Assembly (NCBI RefSeq): GCF_007565055.1 | Contig: NC_044549.1 | Coordinates: 66,926,882-66,990,881, forward strand | Direction: 5' to 3' | Source of the DNA: Rhinopithecus roxellana | Lineage: Eukaryota; Chordata; Mammalia; Primates; Cercopithecidae | DNA length: 64,000 nucleotides | Program-made: the position numbers and the translations under genes | Shown: positions 35,160-47,849 of the stretch, in pieces | Position numbering within the stretch: position 1 is the stretch's first letter | Layout: each line of letters opens with the position of its first letter | Notes under the pieces: generated by a model | Database searches by the model: none | The model's input: only the letters and a program-made list of their open reading frames with translations | Told to the model about the DNA's origin: nothing

Positions 35160-36000
35160 TTTTCTTGCAGAATATTTATAACAGCTCACTTGTAATACTC
35201 CTGTCTCTAGCTGAACAGGGCCAGTGGAAAAACATTTCTCGATTCAGCATTTTGTTTGATCCTTACTACAGAGTGATTGATCATAGCAATTTCTTTCACA
35301 TAAACAAAATCCTCTAGACAAGCTTGTTGGAGACACTCAGGGCTCTAAATACACTGCAGACCGAAAACTAATATTTTGCTTTCAACGTTTAAACTCAGTG
35401 CCAATAGGGCTCAAATTACTTGTATCATAAAAGCAAAACTCTTTTAAGCATCCTGATTTAATTAGGTTCCGGGGAAAGGGCATTGCCTAAACATGTTTCT
35501 CCTGTAGAGAGGTATCTGTCTTTTCATTAGAGCCCCAACATACAAGCAACAAAACGTATGGTTTAACACAGTGAGCATCTTTAATCATTAGGAAACTATC
35601 CAGCAACTACTCAGCTATCTCATTTTGGAGAGCAGAGAGCTGTGCCGGGAAGGAAGAGAAATGGAGGACAGCATTTCCTGTGATCCTGAACATTTTCTCA
35701 TATTGATGATGGTCATTTCTGCCACTGGAGTAGCTGGAATTGTAATTTGAGAGGAGTGTCATTTTCTGCAGATACAAGCCTTGTGTAATCCTCCCATTTA
35801 AATGACATGATCCTGCAGGCTGATGATTTCATGGCCCACGATTTGTCACTTCCCCACTGCTTGAGAGTGAAACAGTAGCTAAACGACAATCAATAGACTG
35901 ATTTTGTTATGCCTGACTGTTCACCTTGTTTGAACTGATTTTTAGTTTGTTAATTATGTTTTAATATGCCACCAAAGGGGGAGGTGATGATGATTTTTTT
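35160..36000. other. Repeat-poor block, candidate non-coding regulatory DNA
   Basis: No transposon or simple repeat is visible over about 840 bp, in a window where most kilobases hold one. The block carries several homeodomain-type and related AT motifs, such as 'tgatttaattaggttcc' (35453), 'catttaaatgacatgatcc' (35797) and 'gttaattatgtttt' (35949). There is no ORF of note. An enhancer-like role is inference only. Confidence 0.3.
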
Positions 36001-36513
36001 TTTTTAAAGGAAAGAGATTGTCAAATGAAGTGACAAGAGGGTGATTTAAGTGGGATACATTACAGAAAACCTATAAAGTCACCCCTCTCCCTGGAGTAAT
36101 TTCCATAGAGGAAATAAACTAGTTACATTTCATGTTTTTGTGCAAAACTGATTTTTCTTTTACTTCTTATTAATATATTTTTTTCTATATAGATTCAAAT
36201 AATTATAACTGTATAAACACCTATATATGTTATTACGAATAGATTTTTGTAGTTTTGATATGGAAATATAAAATATATTTTTTCAAAGATAGTGAGCATT
36301 TAGTTAGTCATTGATTCATGTGTACTGGAAGTCATGCCTGGTAAGATGTCATCTTTTCTGTTTAAGAATCTGTAAGTAGATTGGAAAAGAAAGGTTTTAG
36401 AGTTTTTTTTGAATATCAGGCTTTTTGGACAAAGACAAATCTTTAATATAAATAGACTCTAATAAAACTTTAGTACCCATGAATAAAATGTCACTTTCAA
36501 GATGTAGAAATGA
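36001..36513. other. Gene-free AT-rich sequence
   Basis: I see no gene. AT content is high around 36120-36290. Confidence 0.45.
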
Positions 36514-36804
36514 GGCCGAATGCAGTGGCTCACACCAGTAATCCCAGCACTTTGGGAGGCCAAGGCAGGTGGATCACTTGAGGTTAGAAGTTTGAGACCA
36601 ACCTGAGGAACATAGCAAAACCCCTTCTCTATAAAAAATTATTTTTAAAAAATTTGCCAGGCATGGTCGTGCATGCCTGTAGTCCTAACTACTTGGGAGG
36701 CTCAGATGGGAGAATTTTCTGATCCCAGGAATTTGAGGCTGCAGTGAGCTTTGATCATGCCACTGCATGGCAGCCTGGGTGACAAAGTGAGACCCCCATC
36801 TCTA
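36514..36804 (+). mobile_element. AluJ-like element
   Basis: This is a complete dimeric Alu starting 'ggccgaatgcagtggctc' with an expanded A-rich linker around 36630-36655 and many substitutions, including 'ctgcagtgagctttgatc' in the right arm, typical of the oldest (J) group. The flanks 'atgtagaaat' (left) and 'atgtagcaat' (right, 36862) suggest a slightly mutated target-site duplication. Confidence 0.92.
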
Positions 36805-36860
36805 AAAAATAAAATAAAATAAAATAAAATAAAATAAAATAAAATAAAATAAAATAAAAA
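36804..36860. repeat. (AAAAT)n microsatellite in the Alu tail
   Basis: About ten AAAAT units replace the original poly(A) of the AluJ. Confidence 0.95.
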
Positions 36861-38214
36861 AATGTAGCAATAATACAGATTAGGGTGTGGGTGCCTGGAT
36901 TATCTCTGAGTGAAGGTGGCTTCTGGAGGTTCTGAATCCCCCAGTGATTACAGTAATAGGTAGTGTCCCTGGAAGATTAACATACTATGGTGTATGTCCT
37001 CTTTGAAACTGTTTCTTTCCTCTTCTGTTGGTATCTGGACATTAATATCTTTAGGGTGATGGCAGCATTTATCATCCAAACTGAGAGGCTTTTGAGAATG
37101 AAGGAAAGAGTTATTAGTATATATCCTGGGAATATTGACAAAAACTGGGGCAGTCCCCTCCGAACTGGGATGTATGGCCATACTAAATATCTGCACTCTG
37201 GACTTTCAGCTGGGTGATATGAAAATTCACCCACATCTTTACATAAATATGGGAATCATACAACTGGTTAAATAGAATGTTTGTATATATGGTTTGGTGT
37301 AGTGACAAGTGTGACAGAAAAAATCTAGAAAGTGAAGAAAGAAGCATGTGAACATTTTTGCATAAAGAAATTGCCTAGACTTTATTGCTCATGAATGTAA
37401 CATATTAATGATTTCTGGAAACTAGATAAAATGAATGACCTCTAATAGAGAATCCTCCTCCCCCAGTGGTTTTGTATACTATTTTCTCAGGATACTTAAT
37501 AATATCTCTCTAAACTGCAAGTGAGGGAATGAAGTATAAATATGGTCTTGACTTTGGCACACCCAACTATTTGAATTGTTGGTATCATTTTCAAACAAAA
37601 TTGTTGTATATTCTTCTTCCTAAATGGTTCAACCTCAAGATCCAGTTCAAGTGTTATTCAAATAATTTGAATATCTTTCACTTCATCCCTCAAGAAGTAC
37701 AACAAACCTATGGTTGGGTTGATGGAGAGAGATTGATATCATGCCCTGACCTAGGAATCAGAGGTGCTAGCTAGGCTCTGCTCATGAGCTCAGAGACTAT
37801 AATGAGCTGACCTGCCTCTCTATTCCACCAGTTCCACTTCTAAGGGAGCCATTTGCTGAATAGCTGTGACCCCGTATTTACAGAAAATTGCATCTGTAAA
37901 ATGAAGAAATGTAAAAGCAAAATGAGTCTGAACAAGTATCTCTGACTTTCTTCATATCATCAATTTTATGTTTAATTTTTATATATAATTAAAGTTATTT
38001 CTTTTATTGAATATGTTTTTACTATTAAGAGATTTGAATTTGTTGTCACAGTTGAAGCTATAAAAAGTTAATGCAGGAGCATTTTTATAATGTTACTTTT
38101 TCCTTAAAATATTTGAAACCTTATATATCTGATATACCCATCTTTCATTTTTTAAAATTTCCTTTCCATTTTGAGCAGAATCAGATATAATTCCTTCCAT
38201 CCTCTCTTCTTTTA
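36861..38214. other. Gene-free unique sequence
   Basis: I see no gene. Overlapping short frames at 36948-37234 on both strands and at 37529-37774 show no recognisable domain. Confidence 0.5.
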
Positions 38215-38520
38215 TCCCTTACTTCACACAAATATTTATATAGTGTTCACTATTTTTCAGGCACTATTCTTGGCACTTGGGATATATTAGGGAATAAAAA
38301 CTAATTCCCCTCTGGAGGAGCTAATATTCTAGTGGAAGAAGGAAGACAATAAATAGGGTAAATAAATATTTCAGGTTAGACAACAAGTGTTGTGGAAAGA
38401 ATAGGACAGATTGGAGGATTCGGGAGTACTGGGTCAAGACGTAAGAGTACACATTTCAATTTTAAATAAGATAAGCCCCATTGAGAAAACAACATTTGAG
38501 CTACATGATATTGTATGAGC
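38215..38520. repeat. Ancient dispersed repeat fragment (same family as 1381)
   Basis: The phrases 'caggcactattcttggcac' and 'aatattctagtggaagaag' with 'gacaataaatagggtaaat' match the opening of this old repeat more clearly than the other copies. Confidence 0.55.
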
Positions 38521-38639
38521 AGGAGCTTTTTATTTTGCAATCAGCTGCATTGTTTCACACAGGGAAAACTAGAGATGAAACTCAATAATATGACACGGTT
38601 GAGATAATAAAATAATAAAAAATATGTAATATTGGGTGC
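38521..38639. other. Spacer between old repeats
   Basis: Nothing recognised. Confidence 0.4.
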
Positions 38640-38850
38640 TCTGATAATGACATTGCATGTGTCATTTTATTTAATCTTCATGACAACGTTATACAATTGG
38701 CACTGTTATCTCTCTTTGAGGAAAGTGAGACCAACAATAACCAACTTGCCCTGGGTCACACAGCTAGTAAGTGGTGATGCTGGAATTTGTGTCTAGGTAG
38801 TCCGATTCTAACTCTACTCCCTTAATTACTAGCCATGTTCTTTTGAGTTC
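38640..38850 (-). repeat. MIR, minus strand
   Basis: This is the best preserved MIR here: 'catgtgtcattttatttaatc', given in part as 'cattttatttaatcttcatg', then 'gggtcacacagctagtaagt' and 'gtctaggtagtccgattc' follow the MIR consensus in reverse. Confidence 0.85.
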
Positions 38851-40946
38851 TTTCATACCAAGGAAAATGTCGCTATTATTCCTGACATATCTTCAATAAC
38901 CTCAATAATTATTTTGCACTGTGTAGGGCCTTCAAAACAATGCAGGACACACATGAACTTTCCAGGAAAAATGGTGGTGCTCACATTTGATAAAATGAGA
39001 GTTTAACATCAGGAATGAAGAAGGCATGAGACTTCCTCTTCTCACTAAAAATGGGTTATGCACAGTTAGGTGTTTCTAACCCACTCTTAAGAGAAAAAGC
39101 ATGCATGATGAATATGAATTGGAGTTTAAGTGTATATATCAAAGGGAGAAACATCCTCTTGCATTTAAAAATTGCAAATAAATATAGTTTAATCTGCTAT
39201 ACATAATTCATATTAGCAATAACCACTTCAAAATTAATGTCAGCCAATGTTAAGATTTGTGAATGACGTCTCTAAAGCTTTGCTTCAGGCTATTCTCACA
39301 GAGACTGGTTAATGCCTTTATGGCTAATTTCCTGAGGCTTATTTTTTGGTGTTTCCTGATGAAATATTAAGCTCTTTTTAAAAAGAGATTTATCTGATAA
39401 AAAGCAAAAGTAAACCCTTGCTCAACCCGTTACATAGATTTTTCTTTAAGATAGGGTGAGGCTTTGCATAAAAATTGAAAAGATCGCAGAGGATTCAGTA
39501 ACACTAGAGGATCTGTGAGACGTTTTTTTCTTCTTGAACTTGACCTCTTACTGTTCAGCACACTCTAAATAAGGGATGTTAATTTCACCCCCAAACATAC
39601 TTTATTGCTTTGGATATTGAGAAGACTGTTAATCTCCTACTTATAAAATCTCAGAAGGCAAGAAGTAATTGTAGAATTTAACACTGAACAATATTAAACT
39701 CTAATTTGACTACTCATTCTGATATTAGGGGTTATTTCAAAATTAAAGACTAGAAGTTCTAAGAGGAAAGAGATAAGAGTTGTGTGCTGTATTTATTCTT
39801 TCCTCTTCCTTTGGAAAGATGCCAGCATCCCTTCGGTAACAACACAAGAGCATCTTCTCAAACTTCTCTTTGCTTTTGGTAAAAACATTTATGTGTGTAT
39901 CGAAATTTGAACATTTGCCTGGAAATGGTACTCAAGGAAATTTCTAATCAGTCAATAACTGATCTCCTAATTTCTCTTATCTCCACCTCAACGTTCCCAG
40001 GCCTTTCCTAGCTCTGTTCTTTTTTTTTTTTTTACTGTATGGGAGGAAAAAATGTCTATCTTCACTGCCAAGGCCAACACATTCATCTCTGCCAGAGCAG
40101 CATTCACTTCTAGTTTCCTCTGGGACATTACTCCCTTGGGTACCTACTTTCTTATTTGTATTTTTTTTTTTTTTTTTTACTTCTCTTTTTCTAATGACTC
40201 AACTCAGCTTCCAGGTATGCTCAGCCTCCCTATCCTAAAATCATAATCCTTCTAAAGTGTTTTTTTCCCCTTAGTCCTCTTCTGCCCTCTACTCTCTCTT
40301 CTCCTCTTGTATTTTCTCCCCTGTGTTCTATCCCTCCTCTTTATTTATTTTCCCTCACTTGATTGCCAAACTTCTCAAAAGTGCAAACTGTCTCTACTTT
40401 CTTAGCATCCTGGCATATGAAACAACCATGGCCGTGGAGGTAAGATGACTGGAATTTCTTTCCTGATTCTATCTTCTAGTGTGTAACCTTTGACAAGGGA
40501 CCTGAATTCTTTGGCTTGCAAATGCCATATTCTATCCCTCTAGTTTCCAGGGAGCGTTATACAAACTAATAGATGATAGAATCACATATCATTGCTCTTG
40601 GAAGATAGCAATTTTCATGAAGTAATAGCTAACATATATTCTTCAGGGTCCACACTTCTCATTTCCCCTAAGATGAGTTTTTAAAAAATATCATCTGGAG
40701 AGGAGAGGAAAGAAAAGAATACAAAAGATTAAGTAAGCATTAACAAATAAATACAGAGTATACATAATAGGTGCAACAAAGCATTAGATGCTGGGAACTT
40801 GGGTCACAGAATAGAAATTATAAATTCTATTTCTCTTCTCAGAGCTATGATGCTCTGAGAAGCAACACATGTAGGAGAGGCAAAGTGATGAGACAGAACC
40901 AGAAGCATACTAAGATGAGGAATGTGGTTCCTCTAGGTTGTCCCAC
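38851..40946. other. Gene-free unique sequence
   Basis: I see no gene. T tracts lie at 40019-40034 and 40160-40178, and pyrimidine-rich text at 40255-40365. Short ORFs here have no recognisable domain. Confidence 0.5.
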
Positions 40947-41413
40947 TGTGATAGATGGTCTCAAAAGATGTCCATCATTAAGTTTATTCCTCCCACATTG
41001 CTCTATGAAAGGATAGGTCTTCTTCCTCTCCCCTTGAATCTAGACTGCATTTATAATTTGCTTTGACTAATAGAATAGGGTAATAGTGATAGTTCCAGGC
41101 CTGGCCTTTAAAGGGATGGTGGCTTCAGCATCCTCCCTTGGCAGTGAGATGCCATGTTATGAGGAAGTCCAAGCCAGCCACATGCAAAAGCCAACTGGGA
41201 AAGGAGAGATGACTGGCTATCCCCCAGTGGGGCCAGCCATTCTGGCTGAGGTACTGCTCATGTGAATAAAAACACATGTCTCAGAAGAAAGTGGAGCAGG
41301 ACTATCTGGCTGAGTCAGCACTGATTCCCCAATTATGAGATATAATGAAGTGTTATTGATTCATTCCAGGAAGTTTTGAGGTAAATTTTTGCACAGCGTT
41401 AGATAACAGACAC
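40947..41413 (+). mobile_element. MLT1-like MaLR LTR
   Basis: It shows 'tgtgatagatggtctcaaa', 'gaatctagactgcatttat', 'gccatgttatgaggaagtcc' and an end near 'gcgttagataacagacac', the order of an old MLT1 LTR in sense orientation. Boundaries are approximate. Confidence 0.6.
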
Positions 41414-41439
41414 AATTACTAATGAAACCAGCCCAATTG

Positions 41440-41835
41440 TCCCATATAAATGATATTTACAGGTTTTTGAATCAACATAGAAATTGATCTTCCTCATCTT
41501 AAAACTTGAAATGTAACTGAGTTCCTTCCTAAGAAACCAACTCTGGGGTAAGGGAATGAGACTCAGCAGATCACCACATCCAGACAATGAGATGCCAGGC
41601 ACCTCATCCATCATGATTGCTTCCTTACCCCTCCCTAATTCCTCTCCACACATAGCTACATCTCTTCCCCACTATATAAATCCTCCAGTTTTTAGTTGGT
41701 TGAGGAGATTATTTGAAATGGATCTGTCCCTGTGGCTTCAGCAGCTGATTAAAGCCTTCTTCCCTGGCAACACTTGTTGTCTCAGTGGTTGGCATTCTGT
41801 GCAGCTAGAAATGAGACTTAGACTGACACTAACAC
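41440..41835 (+). mobile_element. Probable ERV LTR, sense orientation
   Basis: A TATA box in 'cactatataaatcctcc' (41671), a polyadenylation-type 'gattaaagccttct' (41747) about 75 bp later, and a U5-like 'ggcaacacttgttgtctc' give LTR order, resembling class I ERV LTRs. The start is uncertain and I cannot name the family. Confidence 0.45.
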
Positions 41836-43629
41836 TAATATACTTCAGCAAGTCATCTCAATTTGCTGATCCATTCTAATTTGTCAAATGAGAAAACAGA
41901 ACTAGCTCATTGCAAACATGCCCCACCCACCCTGAATTCTGGCCATCCATCAGTTTTGCATGTGCAAGTATTTTTACTGATAAAAGCTGGACCCTGAGTT
42001 AAAAAAGTCTTGGATCTTCACTCTTATTTCCTTTATGACTTCAGTCCTTTCTCATCTGTCTTTTTCTACTTTAAACGAAGTTAGTATCATGGATCTACTA
42101 GATTAAGTGAGATAGTCTATGCGATACATAATTCTGGAATGTGATAAGTACACCACTTTCCATGCGAGTTCTTATTATTAATTAAAGAAAGAGGAGGTCC
42201 CACAACCTGACCCAGAGTTGTGCACACTGATCTACACCATCAGTGGAAGAAAAAGTGCCATTTGTGAGTTCTAAAGTTAAATGTTGTAGATGTTTTCCAA
42301 CATGGTAATGGTAATATCTCTGTGTTTCCCACGTTAAAAACCTGGTAATAGTCTTCATATTTCTTTGGAAAACTTAATAGAATGTAATGTACTGAGCATC
42401 ACATTCCTAGCCCCTCTTAAATTTTCTTTGTTAGATAATCAGGGCAGAGTATCAGCAGTAATTAAAATTAAACTCTACCTGAAAACATGCTAATAAAATG
42501 TATGATATGAGATTGTAAGTATTGTTAAGCAAAAGTTTTAGAACTATGTAAAAAAAAAGTACAGGAGAGAGTATTAAAAAAAAAGAAGGAAAGGAAAGCA
42601 TGGCTAGATAAAAAGCTGAGCTGAAGAACAAGTTAAAGGACATATGGCTCTGTAGTCCACTACAAGTTTGCAAATTCATTTCTTTTTGTAGATACAACTT
42701 GATGTAAGCTGAATCCTGACAAACTATTTTTTGTATTCAGAGTCACTTAATTTAAAACAATGTAAATTCAAAGGAAGACGATAATGTTCCTAACCTCACT
42801 GTGACCCCAGTTCAATATAGCTACACCACCTCAAGCTAGTCAAATTCACAATTTAGCTACAGGAAGTTAACCGAAAAATTAGAGCAACTCATTATAGGTC
42901 CCAAGGTAAAGCATCAAAGGCAGAAATTCAATTAAAATGTTATTTGAATTTTCAGATAGCAAACAATCTGGAAAACTTTCCAGATTATGAGAAGGATATG
43001 TGCACGAAAGCTAGAGATTATGCCTTGTATAAATCAAGAAATAAAATTTTAAAATGTTTACGCATTTATTCAACAGAGATTTATATTTTTGCAGATTATA
43101 TACAAGACATTTTTAAGAATTGTGGAGAAAAGATAAAAAATGACTTCAGCCCTCAACTTAAGAAGATAATAATTTTTAAAAGGTAGCTAAAACATTCAAA
43201 TATCTATGATGGTAATTAAGATATTAAAAATTCTAGAAGAGTGATGCACATAAAATGAGACAGCTGTTTAAGGGAGGAGAAACTCCTTTTAGTTTTAGGG
43301 ATGGTAAGGATTGCAAGTACTTGTATACAATATCTAACAAGTACATTAGACTTTGAAGATGCACACATGACACAAGCACATTGTTACACACAATTCATAT
43401 TCATTTATTTCAGTCACTCAGAAGATATTTGTGCATACCTGCCTAGCTTTCACATGCTGATAAGTCAGTCTCTTTCCCGAGCTGCATAATATGTGAGTGG
43501 GAAGAAAAGGTGCTTTATTTAAACTAAAATTAAAGTATGAAGCTGATTTGTAAAATATAAAAGCAAGAAACATCAAATGAAGAGGGTAGACAGACTGACC
43601 AGTTAGCAAATAGAATCATCTATCAATTA
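41836..43629. other. Gene-free unique sequence
   Basis: I see no gene. The 80-codon plus frame at 42944-43186 and the others here show no recognisable domain. Confidence 0.5.
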
Positions 43630-43769
43630 ACAGTGGGGACCTGGATGTCAAGTTGCCCCGTTTGAATCCTGAATATACCACTTCCTGGCAAAGCTGAATT
43701 TGGCTATCTGTAAAATTGTGACAATAAAATTAGTAGCTTCCTCTTGAGGACTGGTATGAGGATTAGATA

Positions 43770-44132
43770 TTGTAGTCCTCCTTTATCCACGGTTTTGCTT
43801 TCCATAGTTTCAGTTACCTGTGATCTGAAAATAAATGAATATACTACAACAAAATATTTTGAGAAAAAGACCACATTTACATAACATTTATTACAGTATA
43901 TAGTTATAATTGTTCTACTTTATTATTAGTTGTTGTGAATATCTTTTTGGACCTAATTTATAAATTCAACTTTATTTTAGATAAGTATATCTAAGAAAGA
44001 AACAGTATATGTAGGGTTTGGTCCTAGCCGTGGTTTCAGGCATTTACAATTTATGTAGGGTTTGGTCCCAGTTGTGGTTTCAGGCATTACTGGTCTTGGA
44101 ATGTATCTCCTGCAGATAAGAGAGGACTACTG
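43770..44132 (-). mobile_element. TcMar-Tigger (MER2-like) DNA transposon
   Basis: This is a non-autonomous mariner-class element. Its ends are inverted repeats: 'gtagtcctcctttatcc' at the left, and 'gataagagaggactac' at the right. The left end continues into 'gctttccatagtttcagtta' and the right end is preceded by 'ggtttcaggcattactgg', both characteristic of MER2/Tigger ends. A TA dinucleotide flanks each side, as expected for this superfamily. There is no coding capacity. It contains a 44-bp tandem duplication at 44009-44088. Confidence 0.85.
44009..44088. repeat. 44-bp tandem duplication inside the Tigger element
   Basis: The segment 'atgtagggtttggtcc' to 'ggtttcaggcatt' occurs at 44009 and again at 44053. 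The copies differ at only a few positions. Confidence 0.9.
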
Positions 44133-44200
44133 TAATATAGTGCCTGGAATATAGTACTGTGCCTGGAAAACTGAATAATTGCTAACATTATTAAAATTGA

Positions 44201-45377
44201 TGAGAAACTACCTAGACCTAGAAGGGTTTAATGGAGCTTCAGGAAAAAAGAAAATATTTGAGCTAAGCTTAGAACAGTCTTTGGACTTTCTGGTCATAAA
44301 AGAAGAGCTTTGTTAAGACAAGGACACTGTTGGAATTAGCAATCAATAGAGCTTCAAAATCTTTTAACTTAGAACCATTAGGTTCTCACTCATCTTTGGA
44401 ATACCTCTGAGATTCACCTGCATTGTCATTGTGTTCATTTTTTTCTTGATGGAATGTAGGCTCAGAGAATTTTAGAAACTCCTGAAAGTCAGAAACGAAA
44501 CTAATTTTCTAATTTTCACATATGATGTCTTATACATCAACTAGAGAAATATAGTCTCAACTTTAGTTTGGAAGGTAGACCTGTGTCTAAGTGATCCTTT
44601 CTTTGTATACTACACATAACTAGTTATGTCACTAAAAGACAAAAATAAGGAAATAAATAAATATATAAAATAAACAGTAATATCTCTACCTTAATTCCCT
44701 CATCAGTAAAACAAAGCTAAAAATTATCTTTCCCTCTAAATTGTTTAAGTAATATTTGATATAAGTGTGAACCATGACATCTTAAATAAAAACCTGAGAG
44801 AATAAATGATGTAAGGAGTGCTTCCAAGGAAAGATGTTATATAAATACAATGTATTTTCATTAATAGCTATAAACTGTGAGTCTCTGAGAGGATGGGACC
44901 CTAAGCACTTCTGTTAAACCTCAATGGTCTTGTGACTATGTGTCTGGTCATCACATTTTCTATAATACAAACAGTTAAAACACAAAAATGATGAGAAGTT
45001 AAATTAATGATAGTTAGAAAAGGCGATACCAGGAATTGATTTAGTAATTCAGCCTCTGAGATATCACTTGCATTATGTTCAGTTCCTTAGCGTACCTTTT
45101 CTATTTTCAAGTACCTTATTATGAGTTTATTTCACCTCCCCCCAAAATAAATTTAGCTTTTTATGTATTTGAAAATTTATAAGCCATGTTTTGTGCATGT
45201 GTAACTCTCAGCTAACCAATATATTTAATTATCAGAATCAGCCTAAATCATTCCATATATGTATTTATTAATTTATAAATAATGCACATGTGAGAAAGTG
45301 AGGAGGGGTTACAGATGTTCAGTAAAGTGCTTGGTTAGACTCAAACAATATTATGACTGGAAGAAACCCAACTGATT
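44201..45377. other. Gene-free AT-rich unique sequence
   Basis: I see no gene. A-rich low-complexity text lies near 44640-44680. Confidence 0.5.
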
Positions 45378-45385
45378 ATCCAGTT

Positions 45386-45606
45386 CAGGGTTGGCAAATT
45401 TTTTTCTGTAAAGGCCACATAGTAAATATTTTAGACTTTATGGGCCATACAGTCTCTGTCACCACTACTTGACTCTGCCATTGTAGCATAAAAGTAGCCA
45501 TAGACAATGCAAAATGAGTAAGCATGACATATTCCAACAAAACCTCATTTACAAAAACAGGTGGGCTGCCAAATTTGGCCCTAGGACTGAAGTTTGCCAA
45601 TCTCTA
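45386..45606. mobile_element. hAT-Charlie-type MER element (non-autonomous)
   Basis: Terminal inverted repeats are visible: 'cagggttggcaaattt' at the left and 'aagtttgccaatctct' at the right. The 8 bp outside them are atccagtt (45378-45385) and atctagtg (45607-45614), a hAT-sized target duplication with two changes. Inner text such as 'gtaaaggccacatagtaaat' is that of a common MER element. It is about 221 bp and has no coding capacity; the exact MER name is not assigned. Confidence 0.85.
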
Positions 45607-45779
45607 ATCTAGTGTAACTCACCTATTTCAAGTGTGAAGATACTAAGGCATAGAAGATTTAAGTGTCATTATTAGTCATTATTAATTGAATTTTCATGAG
45701 GAGAAACAGCTCTGTCTGCTAACATTTTTATTCTGCTTTGTCAATGAATCCACCTTCCACAAGGCTTTCTGGAATGATC
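45607..45779. other. Spacer
   Basis: Nothing recognised with confidence; a weak MIR-like resemblance near 45615-45680. Confidence 0.35.
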
Positions 45780-46078
45780 TTTATGAAATGCAGAACCAGA
45801 TGTGTCTTTTCTGTGTTTAAATTCCTTTGACAGATCCCTGACTTCCATGTGAGATTCAGTCTCCTTGTCTAGCATATTTAGGATCTGTATTCATGAGATT
45901 TCTGATCACTGCATCAATTCCATATCCTACTCTGTTTTGCAGGAAGGCTTTATTAAGTCCCCCAGAGTATAGTAAACTGCATGACAATAGGAACTGGTCC
46001 TGTTTTATTCACTTTATCTCCCATGTCTAACATAATGCTTGACACACAGTAGATCCTGAATAAATAGCTTGAAAATGA
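45780..46078 (+). repeat. L2 LINE 3' end
   Basis: The phrases 'gacaataggaactggtcctg', 'tatctcccatgtctaac' and 'gacacacagtagatcctgaa' follow the order of the L2 3' terminus in sense orientation. Confidence 0.75.
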
Positions 46079-47849
46079 AAGGATAAGTTAAGAGCTGAGA
46101 TCAGAAAACAGTCTTAAGGCAAATTTGACAGAATACCTCCTTGCTTGGCCCTGACTGAAGTTTCCTGGGTCTCATCAAGTGTTCATGGCAAATGAAAGGA
46201 CTAGGATCAGAAACCCCCTCCCAGGTGACCTTCATCAGAGCTCACTTCGTCAGCCTGTCTCCCTAGTAACTCATTTCTATATTAATGTCTGGTTACTCAG
46301 AGGGCCCCATCTGTACCGCTAACTGTGCAGAAATATTCCACAAACTAAGTAAGGACATTGCTACCGTATTATCCAGCATGGTTTTCATCAGCTGGTCACA
46401 CTTCCTTCTGCTTCTTCAATTTCTCTAAGGAATTTGATTCTCCAAATGTACAATTTGTTGTGAGGTAGCACAACCTAGAGTTACAACTTGTATTCCTAGG
46501 GTTATTATAGTGACTCACAGTAGGAGGATATTTTGATACCTAGATCACTGAACCCACCTGGGATGCTAATGTATATGTCAGTGTAATGTGTGGAATTACA
46601 ATCACCAGAAGGTTGTCTTCCCCAAGGCAGTATCACCTTTCTCCAAGAAAATACAGAATTGTTAGCACTGTAACTCCATACCAGCAGTATCCTTTCAAGG
46701 ATGGTCTCACAGTCTTAGCCAAAAAGAACATACTGTGATGCTCATGACACCGTTTTTACTAAGCTAGACAAGGTTTCTTTTTAAAAATATTAGCCACCAA
46801 ACAATGGGATTGTGCTTTCTTCTGCTTTTAAAAGCATGCTTTTTTTAACTATCTTTAGTCAAGCTATTAAATTAACTGACTGAATGTATTTACTAGCCAA
46901 ATACTTCCTAAATCATCAGATTGATCTGGAGACTGTTGAGTAGGGAAAACTTTTTCTCTACCCTTTTACATTCAGTATTGGAAGCCTATGAATTAAAAGG
47001 GGAAAAGACAGATGAGCAAGATAAAAGATAAAGTATGTTCATATACTTACAGGAGATCCTGCAGAAAATGTAGCTCCAAGAAGTGGTTGGAATAGCATGT
47101 GAACTAGTGAGATGCATTAGGATTTCAAGGGACAATAAGTGGTGAGAAATGACTGTGAAATATATGGGGGAAATTAATGGAAGGTAAGGTTTGTGTGAGA
47201 AAGTCCTGTTTATGTAATTTCTCATCCCAATGCCCACTTCTCCTCTAAGGAGACAGAAGTCACTCTCTCCACATAGTACAGGAAGACTTCCTGAAAGGGG
47301 GATTTATGATGGTTGATCCTTTTGGAACACTTGGCTTTTAGGCAGAGAAGAGGAGTACAGAGAAAGCTCCTTCCTGCATGTTTGGATTCTCAAACGCCTT
47401 TCATTCAAGATAATTCTTATGCCATAATGTCATAATGTGAGCCCCTTCAAGAAAAATGACACTAAACAAAGAAAAAAATCAAGGCAAGGAATTCAGTCAT
47501 TCTGGAAGATAAACCTTTTCACTAAGGTACCCAAATAATATGATAGATGTATTTGAAAGCCCTAAGTTAATGTGACTAAGTATTCACTTTATTTTTCACT
47601 CAAGCAGAGCCATCTTATTGAAAGTTGAAACCAGGAACACTCTAATTGAATATCTCCTCCCAGAAGATTAAGAATTTCTTATTAACTTCTTATATCTAAA
47701 TGAATCAATTAACTTCTCAGTACAAACTGTGCTTCTTTTTAAATATATAATTTGGTAAATTTATTATCTAATATAGCAGAGCTGAACTTTTTGAAAAAGA
47801 AGGGTTCTCTGTTAGTGTGTGGCAGCATCCATAACATAATTAGAAGCTC
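46079..47849. other. Gene-free unique sequence
   Basis: I see no gene. The 83-codon minus frame at 46986-47237 has no recognisable domain. Confidence 0.5.

Larger units (their letters stand above)
43630..44200 (+). repeat. MIR interrupted by a Tigger/MER2-like element
   Basis: The MIR runs 43630-43769 ('tttgaatcctgaatatacc', 'ctgtaaaattgtgacaataa', 'atgaggattaga') and resumes at about 44133-44200 ('atagtgcctggaatatagta', 'aataattgctaacatta'), in the right consensus order on both sides of the inserted transposon. Confidence 0.75.

Noticed and set aside
42944..43186. 80-codon plus-strand frame in unique DNA
   Set aside because: Length is within chance for AT-rich DNA, with no recognisable motif or processed-pseudogene features such as a poly(A) tail with flanking duplications.
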